A stretch of DNA of 64,000 nt from SZUA-547 sp963669315 (GCA_963669315.1 OY770021.1:3534001-3598000); one strand, 5' to 3'. Counted from the first letter of the stretch, positions 37,522 through 45,781 are shown. Numbers and translations are program-made. The notes: generated by a model not told the origin, from the sequence alone.

Positions 37522-37932
37522 ATGTACAAAAATATCATGGTTCCCGTCGCCCTTGACGGCGAAAGCAACGTCGCCGCGTCGATCTCTGTCGCCAAAACGC
37601 TTCAAGGCGAGGGCGGTTCGATCACCTTGCTGCACGTTGTCGAGGAGGTTCCCGGGTTCGTCGCGTCGCAATTGCCCGACGGCATCGCTGCGAAGCATCG
37701 CGCCAGCTCAGAAGCCGCTCTCGGCGAGATTGCGAAGAATGCAGGTGCAGAGTTCAAGACCAAGGTAGTCCGTGGACACGCCAACCGCACGATCGTGGAT
37801 GAGGCGGACGCCATGAACGTCGACTGCATCGTCATGGCGTCGCACCGTCCGGGGCTGGAGGACTATCTGATCGGATCGACCGCGGCGCGGGTAATGCGCC
37901 ACGCTTCCTGCTCGGTTCACGTCATCCGGTGA
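37522..37932 (+). CDS. Universal stress protein, UspA family
   Basis: A 136-residue single USP domain. MYKNIMVPVALDGES opens the fold, DCIVMASHRPGLEDYLIGSTAARVMRHASCSVHVI closes it and contains the nucleotide-binding pattern G-x-S-x-x-x-R-V. AGGAAG precedes the start. USP proteins bind ATP or serve in stress survival by unclear means. It is the last core gene before the accessory block that begins at about 37.95 kb. Confidence 0.9.
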   Translation: MYKNIMVPVALDGESNVAASISVAKTLQGEGGSITLLHVVEEVPGFVASQLPDGIAAKHRASSEAALGEIAKNAGAEFKTKVVRGHANRTIVDEADAMNVDCIVMASHRPGLEDYLIGSTAARVMRHASCSVHVIR

Positions 37933-38027
37933 TGTGGCTAAAGGAGTTCTGTGGACTCGACCCTCGAAACTGATCCGGTCTGAGTGCGAAAACACGGGCG
38001 CCGATCCTGGCTGAGAGGAGCGCCCAG

Positions 38028-38209
38028 ATGCCGAAGAGACGCTTTACGGACGAACGGATCGCCTTCGCCTTGAGACAGGCGGAGGCGGGAACTACGATCG
38101 GCGAGATTTGCCGGAGTTCAAGCGGTCCGCGATTGGTTCGGTGGATCGATCTCCGCGCCGAACTGGGATCGCGGAAGTGACATTCTATCGGTGGAGAAAA
38201 GTCTACGCC
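38028..38209 (+). pseudogene. IS3-family transposase orfA remnant
   Basis: The start MPKRRFTDERIAFALRQAEA and the following GTTIGEICR are a standard IS3-family OrfA N-terminus. About 50 foreign bases (38116-38166) then break the frame. The family sequence resumes in another frame with GIAEVTFYRWRKVYA up to 38209. No orfB or leucine-zipper part follows. The upstream bases (from about 37950, with the run-in GAGAGGAGCGCCCAG) look like the left part of the same element. Confidence 0.75.
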
Positions 38210-38320
38210 ATGATGGCCGAAGACGCTTTCCCAAAACCCGTCCTGCTCGGCAAGCGCGCCGTCGGCTGGGCGGAAAGCGCCATCGCCGACTGGCTCTCCA
38301 GCCGCGCCATTAGGGCCTGA
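38210..38320 (+). pseudogene. AlpA-family regulator, C-terminal fragment
   Basis: MMAEDAFPKPVLLGKRAVGW and the following AESAIADWLSSR are the C-terminal half of an AlpA-type excisionase/regulator as carried by integrative elements. The N-terminal half has been replaced by the IS3 orfA fragment, with which it is in frame. The join falls at VYA, where both families have a similar short sequence. A chimeric protein from 38108 to 38320 could be made, but a helix-turn-helix of hybrid origin is unlikely to work. Confidence 0.65.
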
Positions 38321-38324
38321 CATT

Positions 38325-38534
38325 ATGGGGGCAAAGAGAAACCCCGCCGGCGTTGCAGCGCCTGGCGGGGCTCAAGCGGATCTGAATGCTCAGTCTCACA
38401 TCCGCTTCGGATATAGCCTCACTCCCTCGCCATTGCATCACCGGATGCAGGCGCGGCGCCTCAGCCGTCTCGGCCTTGACCCCGCGCTGGCCGATCTGGT
38501 GGCGGCGCTCGCCTTTCGGGGAGGCGCGCGATGA
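38325..38534 (+). CDS. Small unknown protein of an integrative element
   Basis: A 69-residue reading frame starting four bases after the AlpA stop and overlapping the next gene by ATGA. The sequence is basic, with HHRMQARRLSRLGLDPALADLVAAL. No family is recognised. The DNA at its start (CCCCGCC and GGCGGGG around 38342-38371) can form a strong hairpin, so the region may instead be a transcript end in the parent element. The overlapping arrangement favours a real gene. Confidence 0.5.
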   Translation: MGAKRNPAGVAAPGGAQADLNAQSHIRFGYSLTPSPLHHRMQARRLSRLGLDPALADLVAALAFRGGAR

Positions 38535-38815
38535 CGAAACCTGCGTTCAGGCGGGGCTGCGATCCGCGCTTTCTCGAACCCTCTCCATTTGCCGCCGACG
38601 GGGGCGAAAAAGTGGGCAAAACGCCGGGAAAAATCCGGCTTGAGGATTTGCGCGACCTAGGACACCCGGAAAGCCCGATCAAAGCAATCCGGTCAAAATG
38701 CGCCGATTGCAGCGGGGGACAGCTGAGCGAGGTCAGGAAGTGCGTCTGCTATTCCTGCCCGCTCTGGCCGTTCCGAATGGGCGTGAACCCGTTCCACGGG
38801 CGCCCGCGCGCGTAA
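38531..38815 (+). CDS. Small cysteine-rich protein of an integrative element
   Basis: A 94-residue protein. The C-terminal half reads AIRSKCADCSGGQLSEVRKC, then VCYSCPLWPFRMGVNPFHGR, with five cysteines spaced like a zinc ribbon. I know similar small proteins from phage-like and integrative regions of Alphaproteobacteria but no function. It overlaps the gene before it (ATGA) and the gene after it (TAATG), so the three are translationally coupled. Confidence 0.65.
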   Translation: MTKPAFRRGCDPRFLEPSPFAADGGEKVGKTPGKIRLEDLRDLGHPESPIKAIRSKCADCSGGQLSEVRKCVCYSCPLWPFRMGVNPFHGRPRA

Positions 38816-39507
38816 TGGTCCGAAAACACGTCCCGAAGAAGGTCCTGAAGAACGGGCGGGACTCGACCAAGGTTCTCCGCAACAAGGGGCTGAAGAACGG
38901 GCCACGCGAATGCGGGGTCGAGCAGTTCGTCTGGTTGCCGCTGGAACTGGTCGAGTCCGAGGCCTGGCGCGCGCTTTCGGTCAATGGTCGACGGCTGATC
39001 GATCGGTTGGTGATCGAGAGAGCGCATCATTCTGGGCAGGAAAACGGCGGGCTGATCGTCACCCATGCGCAGTTCGAGGCCTATGGCCTCTCCCGCAATT
39101 CGATCCGGGGCGCGATCGAGGAGGCCGTCGCCTTCGGCCTTCTCCGCGTGAAGCAGGGCGGGCGCTACGCCGAGAGCAACCAGCCCAACCGCTATCGCCT
39201 GACCTGGATGGGATGGTGGAACCGCGACGGCCAGCGTCGCGACCCGACCAATGACTGGAAGGCAGCGACACCGGAGTGGATCGAACGATGGAAAGCGGAG
39301 CGCGCAAAGTCCAAGGCCGCCCGGCGACAGCGAAAGTCAGTTCAGACCCCCAAAACTGCGAGTACCGTACCCCCCTGCTTTGCGAGTACGGGCGGCCAAT
39401 GTAGGTTCTTGAGGCAAGGACGAAAACGCCGAATTTCAGTGAAATCAATGACTTGCAGAACTGACTCCCCCGCGCCCCGTACTCGTGCTTTTGCGAGTCC
39501 TATCTAG
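38815..39507 (+). CDS. Winged-helix-type protein of an integrative element
   Basis: A 230-residue protein. Residues 38-140 have FVWLPLELVESEAWRALSVN, LIVTHAQFEAYGLSRNSIRGAIEEAVAFGLL and a beta-wing (RYAESNQPNRYRLTW), a helix-turn-helix of the type often found in alphaproteobacterial mobile regions, possibly for replication or regulation. The tail from about 185 is low-complexity and holds repeated GCGAGTAC-like DNA (around 39357, 39382 and 39495). The start overlaps the previous stop as TAATG; an upstream in-frame extension is spurious. Confidence 0.65.
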   Translation: MVRKHVPKKVLKNGRDSTKVLRNKGLKNGPRECGVEQFVWLPLELVESEAWRALSVNGRRLIDRLVIERAHHSGQENGGLIVTHAQFEAYGLSRNSIRGAIEEAVAFGLLRVKQGGRYAESNQPNRYRLTWMGWWNRDGQRRDPTNDWKAATPEWIERWKAERAKSKAARRQRKSVQTPKTASTVPPCFASTGGQCRFLRQGRKRRISVKSMTCRTDSPAPRTRAFASPI

Positions 39508-40040
39508 AATCTCCCGGGGGGCTGGGGGATTAGGCGACACTGAGTAGGCTTTGTCGTTTCTTCATTGCCTCAACGTTCAACGGTTTCCCTGATCGCCCAG
39601 TTTTCGCCACAAGAAAAGCGGCGGCGGCGGTTAAATCCCGATTGATAACGGGTCGGTGCGCCAATTCGACGAAGTGATATGGCGCTTGCGCTCAACGACT
39701 TGACGTCAATTCGCAAGCATCCAGCTAAGCCCTCCCCCATATCGGTATCACAAGCGGGATGGCCCCAAGTTATCTCGCTCACCTGATGCCGTCGCGTTTT
39801 GCGCCGCCTGTTGCGGCATCCGCGGCATCAAACTTCGCCTAGCCCCATCTCCCCTCTTCTTGGGGTCAGGCGCCTTTCTCCTCCCTGTCCTTGGCCGCCT
39901 TTCGGGATGGCTCCTTTTTTGGGAGTGGCGAATAGTCGGATGGGCTCGTCTGACTGAGAGTGTCTGCGTCGCCAGCAACGTCCGCTTTCGCGCCTAAAGC
40001 CGACTTCATGAAATTTGGTCTCAACGACCGTTCCTGACCC
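39508..40040 (+). other. Non-coding gap in the accessory block
   Basis: About 530 bases without a supported gene. AATCTCCC and GGGGGATT at 39507-39532 can pair and may end the preceding transcript. The rest shows only short unlinked reading frames on both strands, consistent with decayed mobile DNA. No recognisable transposase fragment was found in it. Confidence 0.45.
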
Positions 40041-41059
40041 TGGCTGTGTGAAAACGCACATGGTGTTACGATTCCCTCGGAGTTGAGGCGAGGGTTTGTA
40101 TGAAGCGGTACATTGAAGGCGCGGACCAGGATCGGGGGACTTTGTTTCCCGAGCATCTGGAGGACTGGATAGACGCGGACAGTCCGGTGCGGGTGATCGA
40201 CGCGTTTGTCGATCAGCTTGATCTTCTCGGCCTTGGTTTTGATCGTGCGGCGCCGGAAGCAACGGGACGTCCAGGTTATCATCCGTCGGTTCTGATGAAG
40301 CTCTACATCTACGGCTATCTCAATCGGGTGCAATCGAGCCGGCGGCTGGAGCGCGAGGCGGGGCGCAATGTGGAGGTGATGTGGCTGCTGGACCGGCTTG
40401 CGCCGGATCACAAGACGATCGCGGATTTCAGGAAGGACAATGGCGCGGCGATCCGCAAGGTCTGCGGGCAATTCGTCGAGCTTTGCCGCAAGATCGGGCT
40501 TCTCTCTGTGGCGTCGGTGGCGATCGACGGCTCGAAGTTCAAGGCGGTGAACAACCGGGACCGGAACTTCACGCAGGCCAAGATACGGCGGCGGATGGCG
40601 CAGATCGAGACGAGTGTGACGCGCTATCTCGATCAGCTGGACAGCGCCGACCGGCAGGAGCCGTCTCGCGCCCGGTCGATGAAGACCACCCGGCTGACCG
40701 AGAAGATCGCGAAGCTTCGGGACGAGATGAAGCGCCTGGCGGCGCTCGAGACCCGACGGCTGGCCGAACCCGACGGCCAGATCTCGCTGACCGATCCGAG
40801 ATGGCGCTCAGCGTGCTCGCCTACAACCTGACCCGGGTTATGAACATCCTCGGCGTCCGCCCGCTGATGGCCGCAATCGGGGCCTGAGAGCCCATCCACC
40901 CCGAAATTACGCCAAAATCGCTTCAGCGCCCGGTTTTCCGGACCTTCAGGCCACCCAGAGACCGCAACCAGCGGAATCAGCGCTGAGAACCGCGCCAGAT
41001 CCAGTCGGCGCTCAGGGCCGATCAAAACGGCGAAATCACCAGACGTTTTCACACAGCCA
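40041..41059 (+). mobile_element. IS1182-type element, internally deleted
   Basis: The ends are perfect 16-base inverted repeats: TGGCTGTGTGAAAACG at 40041-40056 and CGTTTTCACACAGCCA at 41044-41059. Inside is the first half of an IS1182-family transposase joined directly to its last 30 residues. At about 1.0 kb it is well short of the usual 1.6-1.8 kb. With both ends intact it could still be mobilised in trans. Confidence 0.85.
40100..40887 (+). pseudogene. IS1182-family transposase with internal deletion
   Basis: The first 230 or so residues are normal for the family: MKRYIEGADQDRGTLFPEHL, then GYHPSVLMKLYIYGYLNR, LAPDHKTIADFRKDNG and the first catalytic Asp in VASVAIDGSKFKAV. At about 40795 the frame jumps from QISLTDP to the C-terminal MALSVLAYNLTRVMNILG in another frame, which ends at 40887. 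The middle of the enzyme with the remaining catalytic residues is missing, so it is inactive. Confidence 0.87.
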
Positions 41060-41189
41060 AGACCCAGAGCGGACCTGTTACCCTTGCGATAGTTGGGCGC
41101 GCCCACACCAGGGCCGGTCGTGTGTGTCAGTCGAGGATGACGACCGGCGTACCTGCATGACTGCCTAGGTTCTCCAGGGCTGCATAAAA

Positions 41190-41205
41190 TTTACCATTTG
41201 ATAAA
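41190..41205. promoter_or_regulatory. RutR-like palindrome upstream of preT
   Basis: TTTACCATTTGATAAA resembles the RutR operator TTGACCA-NN-TGGTCAA with three differences and is itself nearly palindromic. It lies 58 bases before preT in the only gap between the IS1182 remnant and the pyrimidine genes. It is weaker than the site at 45585 and is a proposal only. Confidence 0.45.
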
Positions 41206-41263
41206 ATAATTGATCCCGCCTAGTCTTTTTTCTGAAAAGCTTGAACTGCGGGAGGAGATGGAG

Positions 41264-42628
41264 ATGGACGGAACCGGGCAGGCGAGCAGGCTCGATGACG
41301 GCGTTGTCTCTGGCAGGCTGAGCGCCGCGGAAGTCGCCGACAATTTTCAGGATCTTCATCCTTCTCTCGGTCAGCATGAAGCGCTGGTCGCTGCGGATCG
41401 TTGCTATTTCTGCCATGACGCGCCCTGCATGACCGCTTGCCCAACGGCGATCGACATCCCGATGTTCATCCGGCAAATCGCGGCGGATAACCCGATCGGC
41501 GCGGCGAAGACGATTTTCGATCAGAATATTCTGGGCGGCATGTGCGCGCGGGTCTGCCCGACCGAGACGCTGTGCGAGGAAGCCTGCGTCCGCGAAGTCG
41601 CAGAGGGAGAACCGGTGCGGATCGGCCTGCTGCAACGATTTGCGACCGATCACGCCATGTCGGCGGGACGGCAGTTCTACGCACGCGGAGCGGAAAGCGG
41701 AAAGTCTGTCGCCATCATCGGCGCCGGTCCGGCGGGCCTCGCCTGCGCTCACCGCCTGGCGATGCGCGGCCACAACGCGGTGATCTATGAGGCGCGGAAC
41801 AAACCGGGCGGCCTTAACGAATTCGGCATCGCCGCTTACAAGACCGTCGATGGGTTTGCACAATCCGAGATCGCGTACCTGACCGCCATCGGCGGGATCG
41901 AGATCAGACATGGCGAAAAGCTAGGCGAGTCGATCTCGTTGGCGTCGCTGCGGGAAGACTATGACGCCGTGTTCCTCGGTATGGGACTCGCCGGCGTCAA
42001 TGGCCTGGGTTTTGTGAACGCCGACGCCGAAGGCGTGGCCGATGCGGTCGAGTTTATCGCCAGGCTGCGGCAGACTGAGGACAAGAGCGCGATCCCGGTC
42101 GGGAGAAATATTGTGGTGATCGGCGGCGGCATGACAGCGATCGACGCTGCGGTGCAGGCCAAGCTGATCGGGGCGGAGACGGTCACAATCTGCTATCGGC
42201 GAGGACAAGCGCAGATGAACGCGTCGGCCTATGAACAGGAACTGGCCGCCGCCAAGGGTGTAGTGATCCGCACAGGATTGCAGCCGAAGCGGTTCGTGAT
42301 TTCGGGCGGCGCGCTAACTGGCGTTGAGCTTGAATACACTGAGCAGACAAACGGCGCAGTGCTCGGAACCGGTCGAGTTTTGGAGCTGGCCGCCGATCAG
42401 GTGTTCCTCGCCATCGGGCAAACTCTGCTGCTGGACGGATTGGCCGAACCGGACGCGCGGCTAGATCTCGATGGGCGCAGGATCAATACGGATGAAGAGG
42501 GCCGGACATCGCTTTCCGGCGTCTGGGCGGGGGGCGACTGCACCAATTCGGGCGAGGATCTGACCGTTGCGGCGGTCGCGCAGGGGCGCGACGCGGCGGA
42601 GAGCATCCATTCGACCCTGAGCGCATAA
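41264..42628 (+). CDS. preT: NAD-dependent dihydropyrimidine dehydrogenase subunit PreT
   Basis: A 454-residue flavin and iron-sulfur protein that takes electrons from NADH for PreA. The N-terminal cluster ligands are CYFCHDAPCMTACP (about residues 46-59) and CARVCPTETLCEEAC. The FAD site is IIGAGPAGLACAHRLAMRGH and the NAD site VVIGGGMTAIDAA. The C-terminal GVWAGGDCTN closes the FAD fold. The ATG at 41264 sits six bases after GGAGGAG; the ATG at 41258 touches that site. preA follows 11 bases later. Reductive step one of uracil and thymine breakdown. Confidence 0.93.
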   Translation: MDGTGQASRLDDGVVSGRLSAAEVADNFQDLHPSLGQHEALVAADRCYFCHDAPCMTACPTAIDIPMFIRQIAADNPIGAAKTIFDQNILGGMCARVCPTETLCEEACVREVAEGEPVRIGLLQRFATDHAMSAGRQFYARGAESGKSVAIIGAGPAGLACAHRLAMRGHNAVIYEARNKPGGLNEFGIAAYKTVDGFAQSEIAYLTAIGGIEIRHGEKLGESISLASLREDYDAVFLGMGLAGVNGLGFVNADAEGVADAVEFIARLRQTEDKSAIPVGRNIVVIGGGMTAIDAAVQAKLIGAETVTICYRRGQAQMNASAYEQELAAAKGVVIRTGLQPKRFVISGGALTGVELEYTEQTNGAVLGTGRVLELAADQVFLAIGQTLLLDGLAEPDARLDLDGRRINTDEEGRTSLSGVWAGGDCTNSGEDLTVAAVAQGRDAAESIHSTLSA

Positions 42629-42639
42629 GGAGCGAACCC

Positions 42640-43950
42640 ATGGCGGATCTTTCCAACGATTTTGTCGGCATCAAGTCTCCGAACCCGTTCTGGCTGGCTT
42701 CGGCCCCGCCAACGGACAAGGCGTACAATGTGGAGCGCGCTTTCAAGGCGGGTTGGGGCGGCGTGGTCTGGAAGACCCTTGGCGAAGAAGGCCCGCCAAT
42801 CGTCAATGTGAACGGCCCGCGCTATGGCGCGATCTGGGGGGCGGATCGGCGCTTGCTGGGCCTGAACAATATCGAATTGATCACCGACCGCGATCTTTTC
42901 GTCAATCTCCGCGAGATCAAAGAGGTGAAGCGAAACTGGCCGGATCGGGCCGTCGTCGTCTCGCTGATGGTGCCCTGCGAGGAGGAGGCCTGGAAGAAGA
43001 TCCTGCCGCTGGTCGAGGACACTGAAGCCGACGGGATCGAATTAAATTTCGGCTGTCCGCACGGCATGAGCGAGCGCGGTATGGGCTCGGCCGTCGGGCA
43101 GGTGCCCGAATATATCGAGATGGTGGCGCGCTGGTGCAAGGCGAACACCCGCATGCCCGTGATCGTGAAACTGACGCCAAATATTACCGACATCCGTTAT
43201 CCGGCGCGCGCGGCGCATGCGGGCGGCGCGGATGCGGTCTCCCTGATCAACACCGTCTCGTCCATCACCTCCGTCGATCTCGATACGTTCAGTCCCGAGC
43301 CCTCGATCGACGGCAAAGGCAGTCATGGCGGCTATTGCGGTCCGGCGGTCAAACCCATCGCGCTTAACATGGTGGCTGAGATCGCGCGCGATCCGGAAAC
43401 GGCGGGTCTGCCGATCTCGGGCATTGGCGGCGTCACGGTCTGGCGGGACGCGGCGGAGTTCATGGCGCTCGGCGCGGGCAATGTGCAGGTCTGCACCGCA
43501 GCGATGACTTACGGCTTCAAGATCGTGCAGGAGATGATCGCCGGGCTTGAGAACTGGATGGACGAAAAGGGCCACCGGACTCTGGACGACTTCACCGGAC
43601 GCGCCGCGCCGAATGTGACCGACTGGCAATATCTGAACCTGAATTACGTCACCAAGGCCAAGATCGATCAGGACAAGTGCATCAAGTGCGGGCGCTGCCA
43701 TATCGCCTGCGAAGACACCTCACATCAGGCGATCACGCAAACGATCAATGGAGAGCGGCGATTTGAGGTGATCGACGAGGAATGCGTCGGCTGCAATCTT
43801 TGCGTCAATGTCTGCCCGGTTGAAGGCTGCATCACCATGGAGCCGCTGGCGGCGGGCGCCGTCGATGCGCGCACCGGAGAGCCTGTGAGCGACCAATACG
43901 GCAACTGGACGACGCATCCGAACAACCCGATGGCGCGTGCCGCGGAATAG
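42640..43950 (+). CDS. preA: NAD-dependent dihydropyrimidine dehydrogenase subunit PreA
   Basis: A 436-residue FMN enzyme that reduces uracil and thymine to the 5,6-dihydro forms. The TIM-barrel starts with GIKSPNPFWLASAPPTDKAYNV, with NFGCPHGMSERGMGSAVGQ and the substrate loop INTVSSI. Two [4Fe-4S] clusters are held by CIKCGRCHIACED and CVGCNLCVNVCPVEGC at the C-terminus. Full length and paired with preT, with AAGGAG before its start. Confidence 0.95.
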   Translation: MADLSNDFVGIKSPNPFWLASAPPTDKAYNVERAFKAGWGGVVWKTLGEEGPPIVNVNGPRYGAIWGADRRLLGLNNIELITDRDLFVNLREIKEVKRNWPDRAVVVSLMVPCEEEAWKKILPLVEDTEADGIELNFGCPHGMSERGMGSAVGQVPEYIEMVARWCKANTRMPVIVKLTPNITDIRYPARAAHAGGADAVSLINTVSSITSVDLDTFSPEPSIDGKGSHGGYCGPAVKPIALNMVAEIARDPETAGLPISGIGGVTVWRDAAEFMALGAGNVQVCTAAMTYGFKIVQEMIAGLENWMDEKGHRTLDDFTGRAAPNVTDWQYLNLNYVTKAKIDQDKCIKCGRCHIACEDTSHQAITQTINGERRFEVIDEECVGCNLCVNVCPVEGCITMEPLAAGAVDARTGEPVSDQYGNWTTHPNNPMARAAE

Positions 43951-44887
43951 GTCGCCTGCAACCAGTGGCGGCGGGCCAGGCGTGACATCGGATCATGCCG
44001 TCGGGCGCGAAAGGGCGCTGGGACATCTGGCGGCGCTTCTGTTTGCGGCTCTAATCGCCGGGTCCTTCTCGCTGGGCGATCTGGCCGCGCCGCATCTTGC
44101 GCCAGCCGCTCTCAACGCGGTCCGATATCTCATCGCATTCCTCGTCCTGCTGGCGGCCTATGTCGCGTTGTTCAAGTCCGCGCCGCCGCGACCCGACCGG
44201 GTGTGGCGCTACTTGTTGCTGGGCGGCCTGATGGCGGCCTATCTGATCCTGATGTTTGTGGCGCTGCGGATATCGACGCCGGTCTCTACCAGCGCGGTGA
44301 TTACGTTGATCCCGCTTATGGCGGTCGGATTCGGATGGCTTTTTCTGCGCCAGACCACCACGCCGATTGTGATGATCAGCCTGTTGGCGGCGGCCTGCGG
44401 CGCGGTTTGGGTGATTTTCAATGGCGATATCGACGCCATACTCGCGCTGCGGCTAGGACGGGGAGAGGCGATCTTTTTCGTCGGATGCGTGGCCCATGCG
44501 GCCTACGCGCCGCTGGTGCGCAAACTCAATTCCGGCGAGCCTATTCTCTATTTCACACTGATGACCGTCGCATCCGGAGGGCTCTGGGCTGTGCTGGTTG
44601 GCGCGGGCGACCTGATCGAAACCCGCTGGGCCGCGCTGCCCGTCATCGTATGGGTCGCCATCGCATACCTCGCGATCTTCGCCACCGCAGCCACATTTTT
44701 TCTGGTGCAATTCGCCTCGGTGCGCCTGCCCGCTTCAAAAGTGCTGAGCTATGGCTATCTGACGCCCGTCTTCGTGATCTTAATCGAAGGTTTCATCGGT
44801 CACGGCTGGGCCTCGGCGTCGGTCTTCGCCGGTGCGGGCGCGACCGCCGCAGCGTTGCTGATCATGGTGCTGGCCCCGGATTCGTGA
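43937..44887 (+). CDS. EamA/DMT-family transporter
   Basis: A 316-residue integral membrane protein with about ten hydrophobic segments and the two-fold EamA repeat (AALLFAALIAGSFSLGDLAAPHLAP opens the first, IFFVGCVAHAAYAPL the second). It may move a pyrimidine-related or other small metabolite. The GTG at 43937 overlaps preA by 14 bases; a GTG at 43982 is equally plausible, as neither has a strong ribosome-binding site. Position directly after preA suggests the same transcript. It ends six bases from the convergent rutR. Confidence 0.8.
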   Translation: MPRNRSPATSGGGPGVTSDHAVGRERALGHLAALLFAALIAGSFSLGDLAAPHLAPAALNAVRYLIAFLVLLAAYVALFKSAPPRPDRVWRYLLLGGLMAAYLILMFVALRISTPVSTSAVITLIPLMAVGFGWLFLRQTTTPIVMISLLAAACGAVWVIFNGDIDAILALRLGRGEAIFFVGCVAHAAYAPLVRKLNSGEPILYFTLMTVASGGLWAVLVGAGDLIETRWAALPVIVWVAIAYLAIFATAATFFLVQFASVRLPASKVLSYGYLTPVFVILIEGFIGHGWASASVFAGAGATAAALLIMVLAPDS

Positions 44888-44893
44888 GTGGAG

Positions 44894-45511
44894 TCAGGGC
44901 TTCAGCCCGTTAACGAATAGCTGCTCAAGATAACAGGCCGCGTCTTCGAACCGTGTTGCGGCGCGCGCATCATCGCCCAACACTGCGCAAACCTGCGCGT
45001 CGAAATCCGCGTAGTGCTGTGTCGTCGCCCAGATCGAGAATATCAGGTGATGGGGATCAACCTCGGCCAGTTTCCCAGCGGCGCTCCATCCACGGATGAC
45101 CTCCGCCTTACGATCCACCAAAACCTTCAGATCTTTCATCTCGTCCTGAATGTGCGGCCCGCCATGTAGAATCTCGTTGGCGAACAGTCGGGACTCGCGG
45201 GGGAATTCGCGCGCCATCTCCAGCTTGCGGCGGATATAGGCGACGATCTCGGCGATGGGCTCGCCATCCGGCTTGAGCGCGCGCAACGGATCAAGCCAGG
45301 TGTCGAGCAGGCGGTCGATCAATTCGCGATGGATGATCTCCTTAGAGCGGAAATAATAGAGCAGGTTGGGTTTGGACATCCCCGCTTCGGCCGCGATCTG
45401 GTCCAGCGTTGCGCCCCGAAACCCTGCTTGCGAGAACACTTCCAAGGCCGCCTCGAGAATGGCGGCGATGTTTATTTGCTGAATCCGCGTACGCGGTTTG
45501 GGCGCCGCCAT
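44894..45511 (-). CDS. rutR: RutR-type TetR-family regulator of pyrimidine degradation
   Basis: A 205-residue TetR-family repressor of the RutR group. The helix-turn-helix is ATLDQIAAEAGMSKPNLLYYFRSKE. The C-terminal domain (LDTWLDPLRALKPDGEP, LFANEILHGGPHI, FSIWATTQHYADFD) is that of RutR, which senses uracil. The ATG at 45511 is preceded by GGGAGG; an in-frame ATG at 45538 lacks such a site. It is divergent from the hydrolase operon and shares with it a near-perfect RutR operator at 45585. Confidence 0.88.
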   Translation of the reverse strand: MAAPKPRTRIQQINIAAILEAALEVFSQAGFRGATLDQIAAEAGMSKPNLLYYFRSKEIIHRELIDRLLDTWLDPLRALKPDGEPIAEIVAYIRRKLEMAREFPRESRLFANEILHGGPHIQDEMKDLKVLVDRKAEVIRGWSAAGKLAEVDPHHLIFSIWATTQHYADFDAQVCAVLGDDARAATRFEDAACYLEQLFVNGLKP

Positions 45512-45584
45512 TCCTGCCTCCCCGTTTGAGCGGTTCAAGAGCCATTGGTTCTTGACCTCTTTCCCACCCGTGGTAGCGTGATCC

Positions 45585-45598
45585 TGACCAAATGGTCA
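45585..45598. promoter_or_regulatory. RutR operator
   Basis: TGACCAAATGGTCA is the TGACCA-NN-TGGTCA core of the RutR box with both half-sites perfect; only one outermost base differs from TTGACCA-NN-TGGTCAA. It lies 73 bases before rutR and 184 bases before the amidohydrolase gene, so it can control both directions. Confidence 0.85.
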
Positions 45599-45617
45599 AA
45601 CATTTGTCGTCGTACGA

Positions 45618-45767
45618 ATGGAGAGCCTGACGACGCAAGGAGCGGCCCAACCTTGGCCCACCAATGTGACCGAGGCGCCGGCTGAGGCCTACGCCTGTCC
45701 CGAAGGGGTGGAATACCATTTGTTCAATGCCGGCGGGCGCCCGTGCGTTATGTCGAAATCGAACTGA
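45618..45767 (+). CDS. Possible 49-residue small protein
   Basis: An open frame MESLTTQGAAQPWPTN to CVMSKSN, starting 19 bases after the RutR operator and ending 14 bases before the amidohydrolase gene, with which it would be co-transcribed. No ribosome-binding site is clear, so it may be leaderless, a fragment of a lost gene, or not translated. No family is recognised. Its segment PEGVEYHLFNAGG looks like a folded protein piece rather than random sequence, but this is only an impression. Confidence 0.3.
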   Translation: MESLTTQGAAQPWPTNVTEAPAEAYACPEGVEYHLFNAGGRPCVMSKSN

Positions 45768-45781
45768 AGGAGACCCGCTGA

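Noticed and set aside
38108..38320. A 70-residue AlpA-like gene taken as intact
   Set aside because: Its N-terminal half is IS3 OrfA sequence in a shifted frame, so it is a chimera rather than a normal AlpA.
37933..41059. An intact prophage or integrative element
   Set aside because: No integrase, capsid, terminase or conjugation gene is present; only fragments and a small cassette remain.
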